A stretch of 64,000 nucleotides of DNA, taken from the NCBI RefSeq assembly GCF_001701045.1, contig NZ_CP016757.1, positions 434,001-498,000 on the forward strand, in the 5' to 3' direction. The stretch comes from Cloacibacillus porcorum. Its GTDB lineage: Bacteria > Synergistota > Synergistia > Synergistales > Synergistaceae. The notes beneath the pieces were generated by a model, which worked only from the letters and a program-made list of their open reading frames with translations, did no database searches and was not told where the DNA came from. The translations under genes and the position numbers were made by a program. The stretch's first letter is position 1. Each line of letters starts with the position of its first letter. Shown here in pieces: positions 35,096 through 44,300 of the stretch.

Positions 35096-37450
35096 TTATA
35101 GAGAGTCGGCGTACCGCACGGTCTCCATCGCGTCTTTCGCGTAACGGTCTGCGCCGGTATATTCGGCGAGGCTCTCGGTGAGCACCGCGCCGCCGACGAT
35201 CACCTTAACGTCGGGGCATTCTTTTCTTAGAAGCTCTATCGTATCCTTCATGCTGGCGACGGTGGTCGTCATCAGCGCCGACAGTCCGACGAGCTTCGCG
35301 CCAGTCTCCCTCACCGCTTCGAGCACGCGCTGTGGGGGGACGTCTTTGCCGAGGTCTGTGACGTTGAAGTTGTAGTTTTCGAGGATCACCTTCACGATGT
35401 TTTTGCCGATGTCGTGGATATCTCCGTGGACGGTGGCGATGACGATCTTTTTGCCCTTCTGTGTATCGCCGCTGGTCTTTACCAGCTCCGCGCGCAGCAC
35501 CTCGAAGGCCGCCTTCGCCGCCTCGGCCGATTTTATGAGCTGGGGCAGGAATATTTTCCCGCTCTCGTAGTCTTTGCCGACGGCGTCCAGAGCGGGGATG
35601 ATCTCTCTTTCCACGATTTCAAGCGGCGGATGTTTGATGAGCAGCGCCGCCGCCGCTTTGGCCGCCTCGTCTTTAAGGCCGCGCGCGATCGCGTAGCCGA
35701 TCTGCGGTGTATCCTCCTTGGCGGATGGCGCCTGCTGCGGCGCGGCGGCGCCATATTTTTCGATGTATTCTTTTGAGTCGACGTCCTGTTCCAGCAGTAC
35801 GCGCGCCGCGGCTACGGTCTCCGTCATTCCCGCGTCGCCTGGGTTCATTATCGGCGCGTCGAGCCCGGAGGCGAGCGCCATCGCCAGCATCGTCCGGTTG
35901 ATGATCGGACGGGCGGGAAGCCCGAAGGAGACGTTGCTGACGCCGAGCACCGTCTTTACGCCGAGCTCGCGCTTTACGAGCGAGATCGCCCGCATCGTCT
36001 CGTGCGCCTGGTCGGGCTGGGCGCTGACCGTCATCATGAGGCAGTCGATGTAGATATCCTCGCGCCTCAGCCCTGCCGCTTCAGCCGCCGCCACAATGCG
36101 GCGCGCTATTGCCAGACGGGCCTCCGCGTCTTTGGGGATGCCGTTCTCGTCCAGCGTGAGGCCGAGTACCGCGCAGCCGTATTTTTTCGCGATCGGCAGC
36201 ACCGCGTCAAGCGATTCTTTTTTTCCGTTTACCGAGTTCAGCAGCGGTTTCCCGTTATATATGCGGGCGGCGCGTTCGAGCGCCGCGGGCGAGGCCGAGT
36301 CGAGCTGCAGCGGCAGGTCCGTCACGGCCTGGATCTCGCGCACCGCCTCGGCGAGCATTGCCGGTTCGTCTATGTCCGGCAGCCCCATGTTTATGTCGAG
36401 CACCTCGGCGCCCTGCTCCTCCTCTCGGATCGCCTCGCGCAGCACGAAGTCCATATCGTGCGCCCGCAGCGCCGCCTGTAGAGCTTTTTTGCCGGTGGGG
36501 TTGAGCCGTTCGCCGATGACGGTGACGCGCTCAAAGCGTGCCTGCCGCGAGGGCGAGCAGATGCCGCCGCGCGGAGCCGCCGCCGTTTTGACTGGAGCCA
36601 TGCCGCTTATCATCGATTTTGTAAGTTTTATGTATTCCGGCGTCGTGCCGCAGCAGCCGCCGACGAAACGCACCCCTTCGCCGACGAAAATTTTTACGCA
36701 GGCGGCGAACTCCTCCGGCGTGATGTCGTAGCGCGTCGCGCCGCCCTCCATCACCGGCAGTCCGGCGTTGGGCTGGACCAAGACGGGCAGGCGCGTAGCC
36801 GCGAGGATGCGCTTGACGACCGGCGCGAGCTGTTTGGGGCCCAGCGAACAGTTTACCCCGAGGGCGGCGACGCCGAGCGCCTCGAGCGTCATCACCATCG
36901 ACTCCACGGAAGCGCCGAAGAAGGTCGTCCCGTTTGCCTCGAAGCTCATCGTGGCGAATATGGGCAGGTCGGAATTTTCCTTCGCGGCGATAACCGCCGC
37001 CTTCAGCTCGTAGAGGTCGGTGAAGGTTTCAAGGAGGATGAAGTCTGCTCCCGCCGCCGTTCCCGCGCGGACGACTTCCGCGAAGACCTCTACAGCCTCA
37101 TCGAAGGGAAGGTCTCCCGCCGGTTGGAGCACGCGTCCGCAGGGGCCGATGTCGAGCGCCGCGTATTTTCCCGGCGCGCCGCCGATGGCTCTCTTGGCGG
37201 TCTTTACCCCCGCCTCTACCATCGCCGCGAGGTCTATTCCCGCCTTCTCGGCCTTGAAGCGGTTCGCGCCGAAGGTATTTGCGAGAATGACGTCGGCTCC
37301 CGCCGCGAGATATTCCCGGTGTATCGCCTCTATCGCCTCCGGAGCGGTGACGTTGAGCGTCTCCGGCACCGTTCCCAGCTCAAGGCCGCCTCTCTGGAGC
37401 ATCGTCCCCATCGCGCCGTCGAATAACAAAATTTTATCAAGCTCTATCAC
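35096..37450 (-). CDS. metH: B12-dependent methionine synthase without activation domain
   Basis: 784 residues against about 1200 for E. coli MetH. Domains in order: homocysteine-binding (1-290, zinc cysteines in GVNCSLG and GGCCGTTP), methyltetrahydrofolate-binding (about 310-560, starting ERLNPTGKKALQAAL), cobalamin cap (about 580-655) and cobalamin-binding with VHGDIHDIGKNIV, whose DxHxxG histidine ligates B12. The reactivation domain is missing but is encoded by the overlapping upstream gene, as in Thermotoga. It methylates homocysteine to methionine. Confidence 0.95.
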   Translation of the reverse strand: MIELDKILLFDGAMGTMLQRGGLELGTVPETLNVTAPEAIEAIHREYLAAGADVILANTFGANRFKAEKAGIDLAAMVEAGVKTAKRAIGGAPGKYAALDIGPCGRVLQPAGDLPFDEAVEVFAEVVRAGTAAGADFILLETFTDLYELKAAVIAAKENSDLPIFATMSFEANGTTFFGASVESMVMTLEALGVAALGVNCSLGPKQLAPVVKRILAATRLPVLVQPNAGLPVMEGGATRYDITPEEFAACVKIFVGEGVRFVGGCCGTTPEYIKLTKSMISGMAPVKTAAAPRGGICSPSRQARFERVTVIGERLNPTGKKALQAALRAHDMDFVLREAIREEEQGAEVLDINMGLPDIDEPAMLAEAVREIQAVTDLPLQLDSASPAALERAARIYNGKPLLNSVNGKKESLDAVLPIAKKYGCAVLGLTLDENGIPKDAEARLAIARRIVAAAEAAGLRREDIYIDCLMMTVSAQPDQAHETMRAISLVKRELGVKTVLGVSNVSFGLPARPIINRTMLAMALASGLDAPIMNPGDAGMTETVAAARVLLEQDVDSKEYIEKYGAAAPQQAPSAKEDTPQIGYAIARGLKDEAAKAAAALLIKHPPLEIVEREIIPALDAVGKDYESGKIFLPQLIKSAEAAKAAFEVLRAELVKTSGDTQKGKKIVIATVHGDIHDIGKNIVKVILENYNFNVTDLGKDVPPQRVLEAVRETGAKLVGLSALMTTTVASMKDTIELLRKECPDVKVIVGGAVLTESLAEYTGADRYAKDAMETVRYADSL

Positions 37451-38141
37451 CGCAGTAAGCTCCTCTCTTTCTGTATGGGCAGGCTCCTGCGGCGGCGCAG
37501 GCCGCGCAGCTCCTGTATCTTTTCTGCGGCCTGTCGGCGATGCCGATGATGGCCGTCACGGATTTTATCGGTACGAGCATTCCTGAATGGGTAAGAGAGA
37601 GGCCGATGACCCTTCCAGCATTGAGCGCCATGATTATCTTTGCCGATTCGGCGGCCTCTACGCCGGAGTAGCCGGGGCTGAAACGCATCGTCAGCCAGAT
37701 CTCACCTTTGACGGCCGCCGGCGCGGTGCGCGAGGCCTCCGCCATGATCGCCGGTTCCGTTTCGTCGCAGAGCCTCTCTATCTCGGCGGAGGCGCAGGCG
37801 TCGAGGATCATTGCCCTGGAGATCGATTCTGCTTGTGTGCGTGTGATAAGCCTGTCCACGCCGGCCCCCAGCGTCACCGCGAGCAGCGCCGCCCGCCGTG
37901 ATTCTCTGCATAATTCAACAAGCGCCGCACCATGCAACCGCAGCTCCGGCGTTATCTCTACGGCGTCGTCATCTGCCCTGATATCGAATATTTTATATAT
38001 GGCCCGCGGAGACGAATGACGCAGAAGCTCCGCGTAACAGTTCTCCATCTCGGCGGAAAGCTCCGCCTGCGGCTCGCCGGATACACCGAGCAGCCGCAGC
38101 GCCTCGGCGCGGACGGAGGGCGGCAGTCTGCCGTCAGCCAC
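37437..38141 (-). CDS. Methionine synthase reactivation-domain protein
   Basis: 234 residues matching the stand-alone MetH activation domain. The RFSPGYSGVE stretch carries the R-x3-G-Y-type S-adenosylmethionine-binding motif, and GLSLTHSGMLVPIKSVTAIIG is typical. A C-terminal cysteine cluster (SCAACAAAGACPYRK) resembles the tail of related proteins. It would re-methylate inactive cob(II)alamin on the MetH encoded downstream, whose start it overlaps by 14 bases. Its own start overlaps the metF stop. Confidence 0.85.
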   Translation of the reverse strand: MADGRLPPSVRAEALRLLGVSGEPQAELSAEMENCYAELLRHSSPRAIYKIFDIRADDDAVEITPELRLHGAALVELCRESRRAALLAVTLGAGVDRLITRTQAESISRAMILDACASAEIERLCDETEPAIMAEASRTAPAAVKGEIWLTMRFSPGYSGVEAAESAKIIMALNAGRVIGLSLTHSGMLVPIKSVTAIIGIADRPQKRYRSCAACAAAGACPYRKRGAYCGDRA

Positions 38142-39003
38142 GTTTTACCCTCAGCGAATATAGCACGCCGCGGATGTTTTCGCAGATGCGCTTGGCGATG
38201 TCGGGCTGGTTCATCGTATAGAGATGGATGCCGTCAACGCCTTCGGCGAGCAGGTCGATTATCTGGTTTGTCGCGTAGGCGATTCCCGCCTCGCGCATCG
38301 CCATGCTGTTATGGCCGTAGGCGCGGATTATCTTCTGAACCCCCTCGGGAACCGAAGCGCCGCACATCGAGACCATGCGGTTTATCTGCGTCGGAGAGGT
38401 TATCGGCATGATGCCAGCCTCGATGGGCGTCGTGACGCCGAGCTTTCTCGCCCTCTCCCGGAAGCTGTAAAAGGAGGCGTTGTCAAAGAAGAGCTGGCTG
38501 ATGAGCACGCTGACGCCGCACTCGCACTTTGCCTTGAGGTGTTCCAGGTCCTCCTGCATCGAGTAGGCTTCGAGGTGTTTCTCAGGATAGCAGGCGGCAA
38601 AGACACGAAAATCATAATTGTCGTTGATGAATTTTATCAGTTCGCTCGCGTACTTGAAATCCTTCGTGCCCTCGTTGTTGATATCGCCGCGCATCGCGAG
38701 AATATTCTGGATACCCTTTTCCTTCAGCTTGTCGAGCGTGGCGCGCATCTCTTCGCGAGTGCTGCCGACGCAGGTGAGGTGGGCCAGCGCCGGGATCGCG
38801 TAATCGCGCTGGATGCGCGAGGCGATCTCCGCGGTGTTCTCGCGGCTTGTGCCGCCCGCGCCGTATGTGACGCTGATAAGGTCGGGATCGAGGCTCGCGA
38901 GAGCGTCCACCGTGCTGAATATCTGGGAGAGATCTCCCGCCCCCTTGGGTGGGAATATCTCAAAGGAGAAGGTGGGCTTGTCAAGTTTGAAGAAGTTTTT
39001 CAT
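38134..39003 (-). CDS. metF: 5,10-methylenetetrahydrofolate reductase
   Basis: 289 residues from the ATG at 39003, after AGGAGA; an upstream start would add 15 unrelated residues. It begins MKNFFKLDKPTFSFEIFPPK with the catalytic Glu in FEIFPPKG. SVTYGAGGTSRENT and HLTCVGSTREEM follow, then DINNEG. The flavoprotein supplies methyltetrahydrofolate for MetH. First gene of the metF, reactivation-domain, metH operon. Confidence 0.94.
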   Translation of the reverse strand: MKNFFKLDKPTFSFEIFPPKGAGDLSQIFSTVDALASLDPDLISVTYGAGGTSRENTAEIASRIQRDYAIPALAHLTCVGSTREEMRATLDKLKEKGIQNILAMRGDINNEGTKDFKYASELIKFINDNYDFRVFAACYPEKHLEAYSMQEDLEHLKAKCECGVSVLISQLFFDNASFYSFRERARKLGVTTPIEAGIMPITSPTQINRMVSMCGASVPEGVQKIIRAYGHNSMAMREAGIAYATNQIIDLLAEGVDGIHLYTMNQPDIAKRICENIRGVLYSLRVKRG

Positions 39004-39040
39004 CGTCGTCTCCTGCCTGTCATGTAATAATAAAATATAT

Positions 39041-39083
39041 AAAAACACGCTCCGGGCCGGTCGAGATGATCGGCCGCCCCGGA
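39041..39083 (-). terminator. Terminator of the asmA-cobU-cobS-HAD transcript
   Basis: On the minus strand a long GC-rich stem (TCCGGGCCGGTCG at 39051-39063 paired with CGGCCGCCCCGGA at 39071-39083, with small mismatches) is followed by a T-run (complement of 39041-39045). It separates this operon from metF. Confidence 0.7.
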
Positions 39084-39084
39084 T

Positions 39085-39915
39085 TTATCCCTGCCGGCTG
39101 TTCCTTTGCAGCGCCGCCACGGCCTGTTCCACTATCTGGGCTGCCCCGTCCTCGGTGTTCGACGGCGCGATGATATCCGCCGAGGCCTTTACAATCTCCT
39201 TCGCGTTGCCCATCGCGACGCCGGTACCGGCCCAGCTTATCATCTCGATGTCGTTCACGCCGTCTCCGATCGCCATCACCTCTTCGCGCGCGATCCCGTA
39301 GTGTTCGCTGACCCGCTCCAGCGCCTTGGCCTTGTTGACGGTGGGGTGGACCATCTCGACGAAGGCTCCCCATGAGGTGGCCTGATAAATCCGTTCGCCG
39401 AACTCTCCGCGCACGGCGGCGCACATCCGCTCAAATTCCGGCTGGTCGAAAGAGATGCCGAGCAGCTTCGCGGAGTCCAGACCGCACTCCCAGAAATCCT
39501 CTCCGAGTTCGACGGCCCGCAGCCCGCAGATATTTTCGTAATATGTGCAGCGTTCGTCGGAGCGGTCTTTGACGACGAGCTTATCGTCGGCGTATATCTG
39601 GATATACCAGCCCCGTTTTCTGAAAAAATCCAATATCTCGCGCGTGAGCTCCCTGCCGAGAGTTCTCTCATAGACGGTCTCACCCGATATCGGATCGCGT
39701 ATCAGCGCGCCGTTATAAAAGATCGAGGTGCTCTCGATGCCGATGTCGCGGATATGTATCATCGCGGAGGGGTACATGCGCCCCGTAGCCGCGACGACCC
39801 TTATGCCGCTCTCCTGCGCCGCGCGCAGCGCCTCTTTGGTGCGCCGGGTCAGGCGGCTGTCGTTGTCGAGCATCGTGCCGTCCATATCGAGGGCGATAAG
39901 TTTCGGAGTCATCAT
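39085..39915 (-). CDS. HAD-superfamily phosphatase, Cof type
   Basis: 276 residues; the ATG at 39915 overlaps the cobS stop as ATGATGA. HAD motifs: I is ALDMDGTMLDND (nucleophile Asp), II is VAATGR, III/IV is the lysine-containing NKAKALERV and AIGDGVNDIEM. The large inserted cap is of the Cof/YbjI type that dephosphorylates sugar phosphates or nucleotides. Cotranscription with cobU and cobS raises the possibility of a phosphatase step of cobalamin nucleotide-loop assembly (alpha-ribazole or adenosylcobalamin phosphate). That link is inference. Confidence 0.85.
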   Translation of the reverse strand: MMTPKLIALDMDGTMLDNDSRLTRRTKEALRAAQESGIRVVAATGRMYPSAMIHIRDIGIESTSIFYNGALIRDPISGETVYERTLGRELTREILDFFRKRGWYIQIYADDKLVVKDRSDERCTYYENICGLRAVELGEDFWECGLDSAKLLGISFDQPEFERMCAAVRGEFGERIYQATSWGAFVEMVHPTVNKAKALERVSEHYGIAREEVMAIGDGVNDIEMISWAGTGVAMGNAKEIVKASADIIAPSNTEDGAAQIVEQAVAALQRNSRQG

Positions 39916-40742
39916 ATCGCCGCCCACACCATCAGCGAGGCCAGCTCTGCCGCCACCGCCGCCGCCCCCATCACGTCGCCGTTCACGCCGCCGAGACGTT
40001 TATTCATATGCAGGGCGATAACGAAGCCGATGACCGCCGATACCGCTACGCAGACGGAAAAATGAAAGATAGAAACCGGTAAAAAGATGACGAGGCAGAG
40101 CGCCGAGATAAACAGGTCATAGGAGGTGAAGGTATCCACCCAGCCCTTGCCCATCCCATATTCCCAAGGATATTTCCCGAAAAATGCCGCGACATTCTCC
40201 GCGAAGCGGGCCGCCGCCGCCGAGGTGACGCAGGCCGCCAGCCGCATATCTGGGGATACCGTGGCGAGCAGAGAGGTCCAGAGGCCGAAGGCGATTATCA
40301 GCGAAGCGCCGCCGAAGGAGCCGAGACGGCTGTCCTTCATCACCTCGCGCAGCCCGTCGCCGGTGCGTCCGGAGCCGATGCCGTCCCACAGGTCTCCCCA
40401 GCCGTCGAGGTGGAGCGCCCAGCCGATGAGAAAATAAAAGGCGGCGCCGACCCAGGCGCCTGCCAGGGCGTTAAGGCCCAGCACCGAGACCGCCGAGACC
40501 ACAAGTCCGGTGAGCAGTCCGAGCAGTCCTCCGGCAAGCGGCGCGAGCGCCAGCGCGCGGTTCCCCTCGGGAACAGTTTCCGGCCACCACTCCTTGGGCA
40601 GGGGGATACGTGAGAGCAGCGTCCATATGACGACGAAGCGCGCCGCGAGATCCCTCTTAAAACCCTTGTCGTGAAGCTCTTCGTCAAGCTTTCTCGAATA
40701 CTCCCTTAACTTTTCACGATAATCGTCCATTGGGTTCACCAT
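39912..40742 (-). CDS. cobS: Adenosylcobinamide-GDP ribazoletransferase
   Basis: 276 residues with several membrane segments. The family motif D-G-x2-D-x2-D-G appears as LHLDGWGDLWDGIGSGRTGD near residue 110. Residues 1-35 form a charged extension not found in short CobS proteins; an internal ATG at 40730 with GGTG upstream is an alternative start. It joins adenosylcobinamide-GDP to alpha-ribazole at the inner membrane, the last step of B12 assembly. Confidence 0.88.
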   Translation of the reverse strand: MVNPMDDYREKLREYSRKLDEELHDKGFKRDLAARFVVIWTLLSRIPLPKEWWPETVPEGNRALALAPLAGGLLGLLTGLVVSAVSVLGLNALAGAWVGAAFYFLIGWALHLDGWGDLWDGIGSGRTGDGLREVMKDSRLGSFGGASLIIAFGLWTSLLATVSPDMRLAACVTSAAAARFAENVAAFFGKYPWEYGMGKGWVDTFTSYDLFISALCLVIFLPVSIFHFSVCVAVSAVIGFVIALHMNKRLGGVNGDVMGAAAVAAELASLMVWAAI

Positions 40743-40831
40743 CCATAATAATTCCGTTATTATGCCGCGCCGGGCACGGCCATGTTTTATAGTCGGTCAT
40801 ACAAAAATAACAGCGGCCTGTGCGGCGCGCT

Positions 40832-41392
40832 TTACTCCGGCCCGCCGCCCTTTATCCAGAGCGGGCAGCCGGCGACCACCAGCGCGACATTCTTCGCGTA
40901 TCCGGCGCAAAGCTGATTCATGCGCCCCTGCAGGTCGCGGAATCGGCGTCCCATCAGATAGGGCGGCACGAGGCCGAAGCCGACCTCGTTGCTCACAATT
41001 ATAAGCGAAGCACCGTTGCCCACGCTCCCGCAGAGCTCCCTCACGAGCGAAGCGATCTCCCCTTCGCGCGCAAACCAGGCCGCTTCGTCCTCTCCCTCGG
41101 ATTCCGGGAAAGAGAGAAACAGCCGCGTCAGCCACATAGTCAGGCAGTCCAGCAGCAGCAGGCCGGAGGCCGAGGCGACGGCGCGCGGCAAATCCCGCGG
41201 CTCGCCCTCCCAGGTACCCCATTCTGCGGGCCTGCGGCTTTGGTGTATCTCTATCCGCTTCTTCATCTCGCCGTCCCGGCAGTCCGCGGTGGCGAGATAG
41301 GTGACATGTTCTTTCTGATTAAGGGCGAGCTCCTCGGCGAAGGTGCTCTTTCCGCTCCTTGCGCCGCCGAGGATGAGCGTTATCTCTCCCAT
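40832..41392 (-). CDS. cobU: Adenosylcobinamide kinase/guanylyltransferase
   Basis: 186 residues. It begins MGEITLILGGARSGKSTFAE with the P-loop GGARSGKS. The guanylylated histidine lies in KRIEIHQSRRPAEW, and LLLDCLTMWLTRL with IIVSNEVGFGLVP complete the signature. It phosphorylates and then GMP-activates adenosylcobinamide, feeding CobS. It starts two bases after the asmA-like stop. The 89 bases to cobS hold inverted repeats but no gene. Confidence 0.94.
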   Translation of the reverse strand: MGEITLILGGARSGKSTFAEELALNQKEHVTYLATADCRDGEMKKRIEIHQSRRPAEWGTWEGEPRDLPRAVASASGLLLLDCLTMWLTRLFLSFPESEGEDEAAWFAREGEIASLVRELCGSVGNGASLIIVSNEVGFGLVPPYLMGRRFRDLQGRMNQLCAGYAKNVALVVAGCPLWIKGGGPE

Positions 41393-41394
41393 CG

Positions 41395-44300
41395 CTACAG
41401 ACCGAAATCGACGTTCTTGAGCAGATTCTCAAGCGTCTGCTCGAAAACCTGTCCCTTCGCGTCGCCGCCAAGGCCGCCGTCGCCGGGGCCGACCGGTATC
41501 TCAAATTTGAAGCGGAATGTCGTGTTGCCGTCCTGCGTGAGACTCTTCTCGTCAGGGTCGCTGTTGCTGGTCGGTATAGAATCCTTTGCCGAATTCTGGC
41601 GCACTGCCCGCTGCACCTTTACATTATAAAAATCGGGAGCGGTTACCGTGCCGCCGATATTCATCGTCACAAAGCGGAACTCGTTCTTCGCGAAGCCCGA
41701 AAGAACGCCGCCGAGCACGCTTTGCAGCACCTCGCCTTTGTCGAGCTGTCCAGCGGTGTAGTCCAAACCGGCGGAGACCAGCCCCTGAAAGGCCCCGATG
41801 AGCGAATTCAGCGCGCGGATATTGACCTTGCCCATCGCGAAGAGGCTGATATCCTCCTTGCGGCTGATATAACCGTCAAGCATCACATAACGGTAAAGAG
41901 GGTCGTTCTTTGGGGCCGTCGCCTGACTGCCGGGGAGGATGTTGAGATCCCCTCCGTCATAGGTGAACGTCGCCTGCACCGAGTCATAGCGCAGCGGTTT
42001 GCCGCCCGTAAACTTCTTCGCCGTCTCAAGGACGTCAAAGCTCGTCACCTCTCCCTTGTGCAGGTAGAGGGCGCCTCCGGCACGTACCGTCGATTCGCGG
42101 CCAAATTCGCCGCCGCCGCGTATCTTAAGATCGCCGAGTCCTGATATCGACCCCTTCAATTTAGGCGCGGCCTGCTTCACGAGCATCTGCACATCCGTGC
42201 TCAGCACCGTGAGGTTGCCGCCCCATTCACTGTTCTTAAGGTCGAATCCGACGCCTCCCGTGAGCGTTCCGCCGTTGGTGGAGGCGTTCAGGTCTTCTAT
42301 CATTATGTAATTCTGCGAGACGAAGAAAGGCGCTTTAATGTTTTCAAAGCGAATCCCCATAAGCCTCATCTTCGGCGCAGAGAATACCCCCGTCCCCGTC
42401 AGCTCGGAGAGCTTGCCATCGCCCTTCATCGAAAAATCGGCCACGCCGCCGAAGCGCGAGCGGAAACTCTCCGGCAGATAGGCGCCGAACTGGCGCATGT
42501 CTATCTTTTCTCCCCTTATGTTGAACTTACCGCGCCAATCATTCTCATCCTCGTAAAAATGTCCGTATGCCTTGAAAGTCCCGTTCTTGAGCAGCGCGTG
42601 CGCGTCGCTGATCACAATATCCTTCAAAGAACCGTGATACTGAACCTCTACGATAGGCAGCAGGAAGCCGCGGTAACGGAAGGGGGCGATACGTCCCGAA
42701 CCGTCGAACTTGGGATCGCCCACCGTCCCGGAGACCTTGATCTCCGTCTCGATCAGCCCCTGCACCGCGCGGACCACTGGCAGGTGCCTGCGCAGCAGTT
42801 CGTAGACATTCAGCTTTTTTACCGAGGCCACGAGATCCAGCTTCGCGCCGGAGAATGGTTCGCCATCCTTTGGCATCTCTATCCTGCCGCTGCCCGTCGT
42901 CGCGCCGTTAAGGAATATCCCATCGGCCTTTTTGATCAGTATCTCCCGCGGATTGCCCTCGATGGCCCCGTTTATCTTCTGCACCTTAAAATTGCGCCAG
43001 TGCACGTTGTCTCCCGTGAAATCAAAACTCCAGTCAAGGCCGCCGCCCGCCGCCGAACCGGCCGTCACCGTGCCGGAGACCTCGCCGCCGATATCCTCTC
43101 CCGCCTTGAGCAGGCCGTTGATTATTGAGAAATCTACGCGGGAGACCTTGCCGTCAAGCTTCCACGAAGTCGGGCTCTGCATGCCGTCCGCCCGCTTTAC
43201 GGGCAGCGCGACATTGCAGGCCAGCGTGCCGCGTCCGCCGCCGGCGTTTATACTTATCGGGTCCATGCTCAGAGTGTTTCCCGAATATTCAATATTCATA
43301 CCGAGCTTCGCCAGCCGCAGATCGCGGAAACGCGCCGCGCCGGTATTGACGCTGGCTTTGACGACCGGCGCTTTAGGCGAGCCCGTGAGGCTCCAGCTCC
43401 CGGATGCGACGCCCTCCACATCAAGCGTCTTCAGCACCGAAATCAGCGGATAAAAGCGTTCGGCGTCCACGTTTCGGAAGGTCCCGTCAAAGCTGAGCTG
43501 CTTGTCCGCCGAGGCGGCGAAGGCGGCCGTTCCCTTTGCCGTGATCCGCGCGCCGTTCCATTCCGCCGAAGACTTCAGCAGAGAGACCTTTTTATCTCCC
43601 ATGCTGTAAGTGGCGGAGAGGCTGATATCGGAGACCTTGCCGACCTTATCGGCGGTTATCAGCGGCGAGGCCGCCTCCGCGCCGATTACCCAATGGCCGA
43701 TTAGCCCCTTGCAGCTTCCTTTAAGAGAGACGCTGCCGCTCACCTTGACATTTTCCGTCTGCGGCAGGCTTTTCAATATCTTTTCAACGGGGAAGCCCTC
43801 TGTGGAAAAGGCGAGATCCGTAGGCACCTTCTCGCCGAAGCTGAGCCTTCCCTTGAGCGCGAGGGCTCTGCCGCCGGTGGTCGCCGACATATCGAGCACC
43901 CCGGCGGGCTGTCCGTTAAAGACGGCGCTGCCGTGAAGCCCGTTAAGGGCGATATCCTGATAACTGAGGTTGGAGGGGGCCATCTCTATGCGTCCGACAA
44001 GGGCGTTGAGCGGTCCCTTGAGGTCCGCGCTGAGAGAGGAGATGCTGCCCTTGAGGAAAAGCGCCCTGCCGGCCGTCTCCTTCTCAAACTGCGCCGTCCA
44101 GTCGGCGAACTTCAGATTCTTAACGTCCGCCTTAAGCGTGAGATAGCTGTCCGCGGAGGTCGTATTCAGGCTGAAACTGCCGGAGAGGGAGGAATCGAAA
44201 ATCTTCCCCTGTCCCACCTCCACGCTGATCTCGCCGGGGCGGTAGCTCCACTTCGTCTGCACCTCTTCGAGCGGGATGCCGCGGATGACGGCGTGGTGAA

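Noticed and set aside
35178-38019. Long open frames antisense to metH and the reactivation gene
   Set aside because: They arise from GC-rich codon bias on the opposite strand and show no domain or ribosome binding site.
39004-39040. A SAM or cobalamin riboswitch before metF
   Set aside because: The gap is too short and is occupied by the terminator of the preceding transcript.
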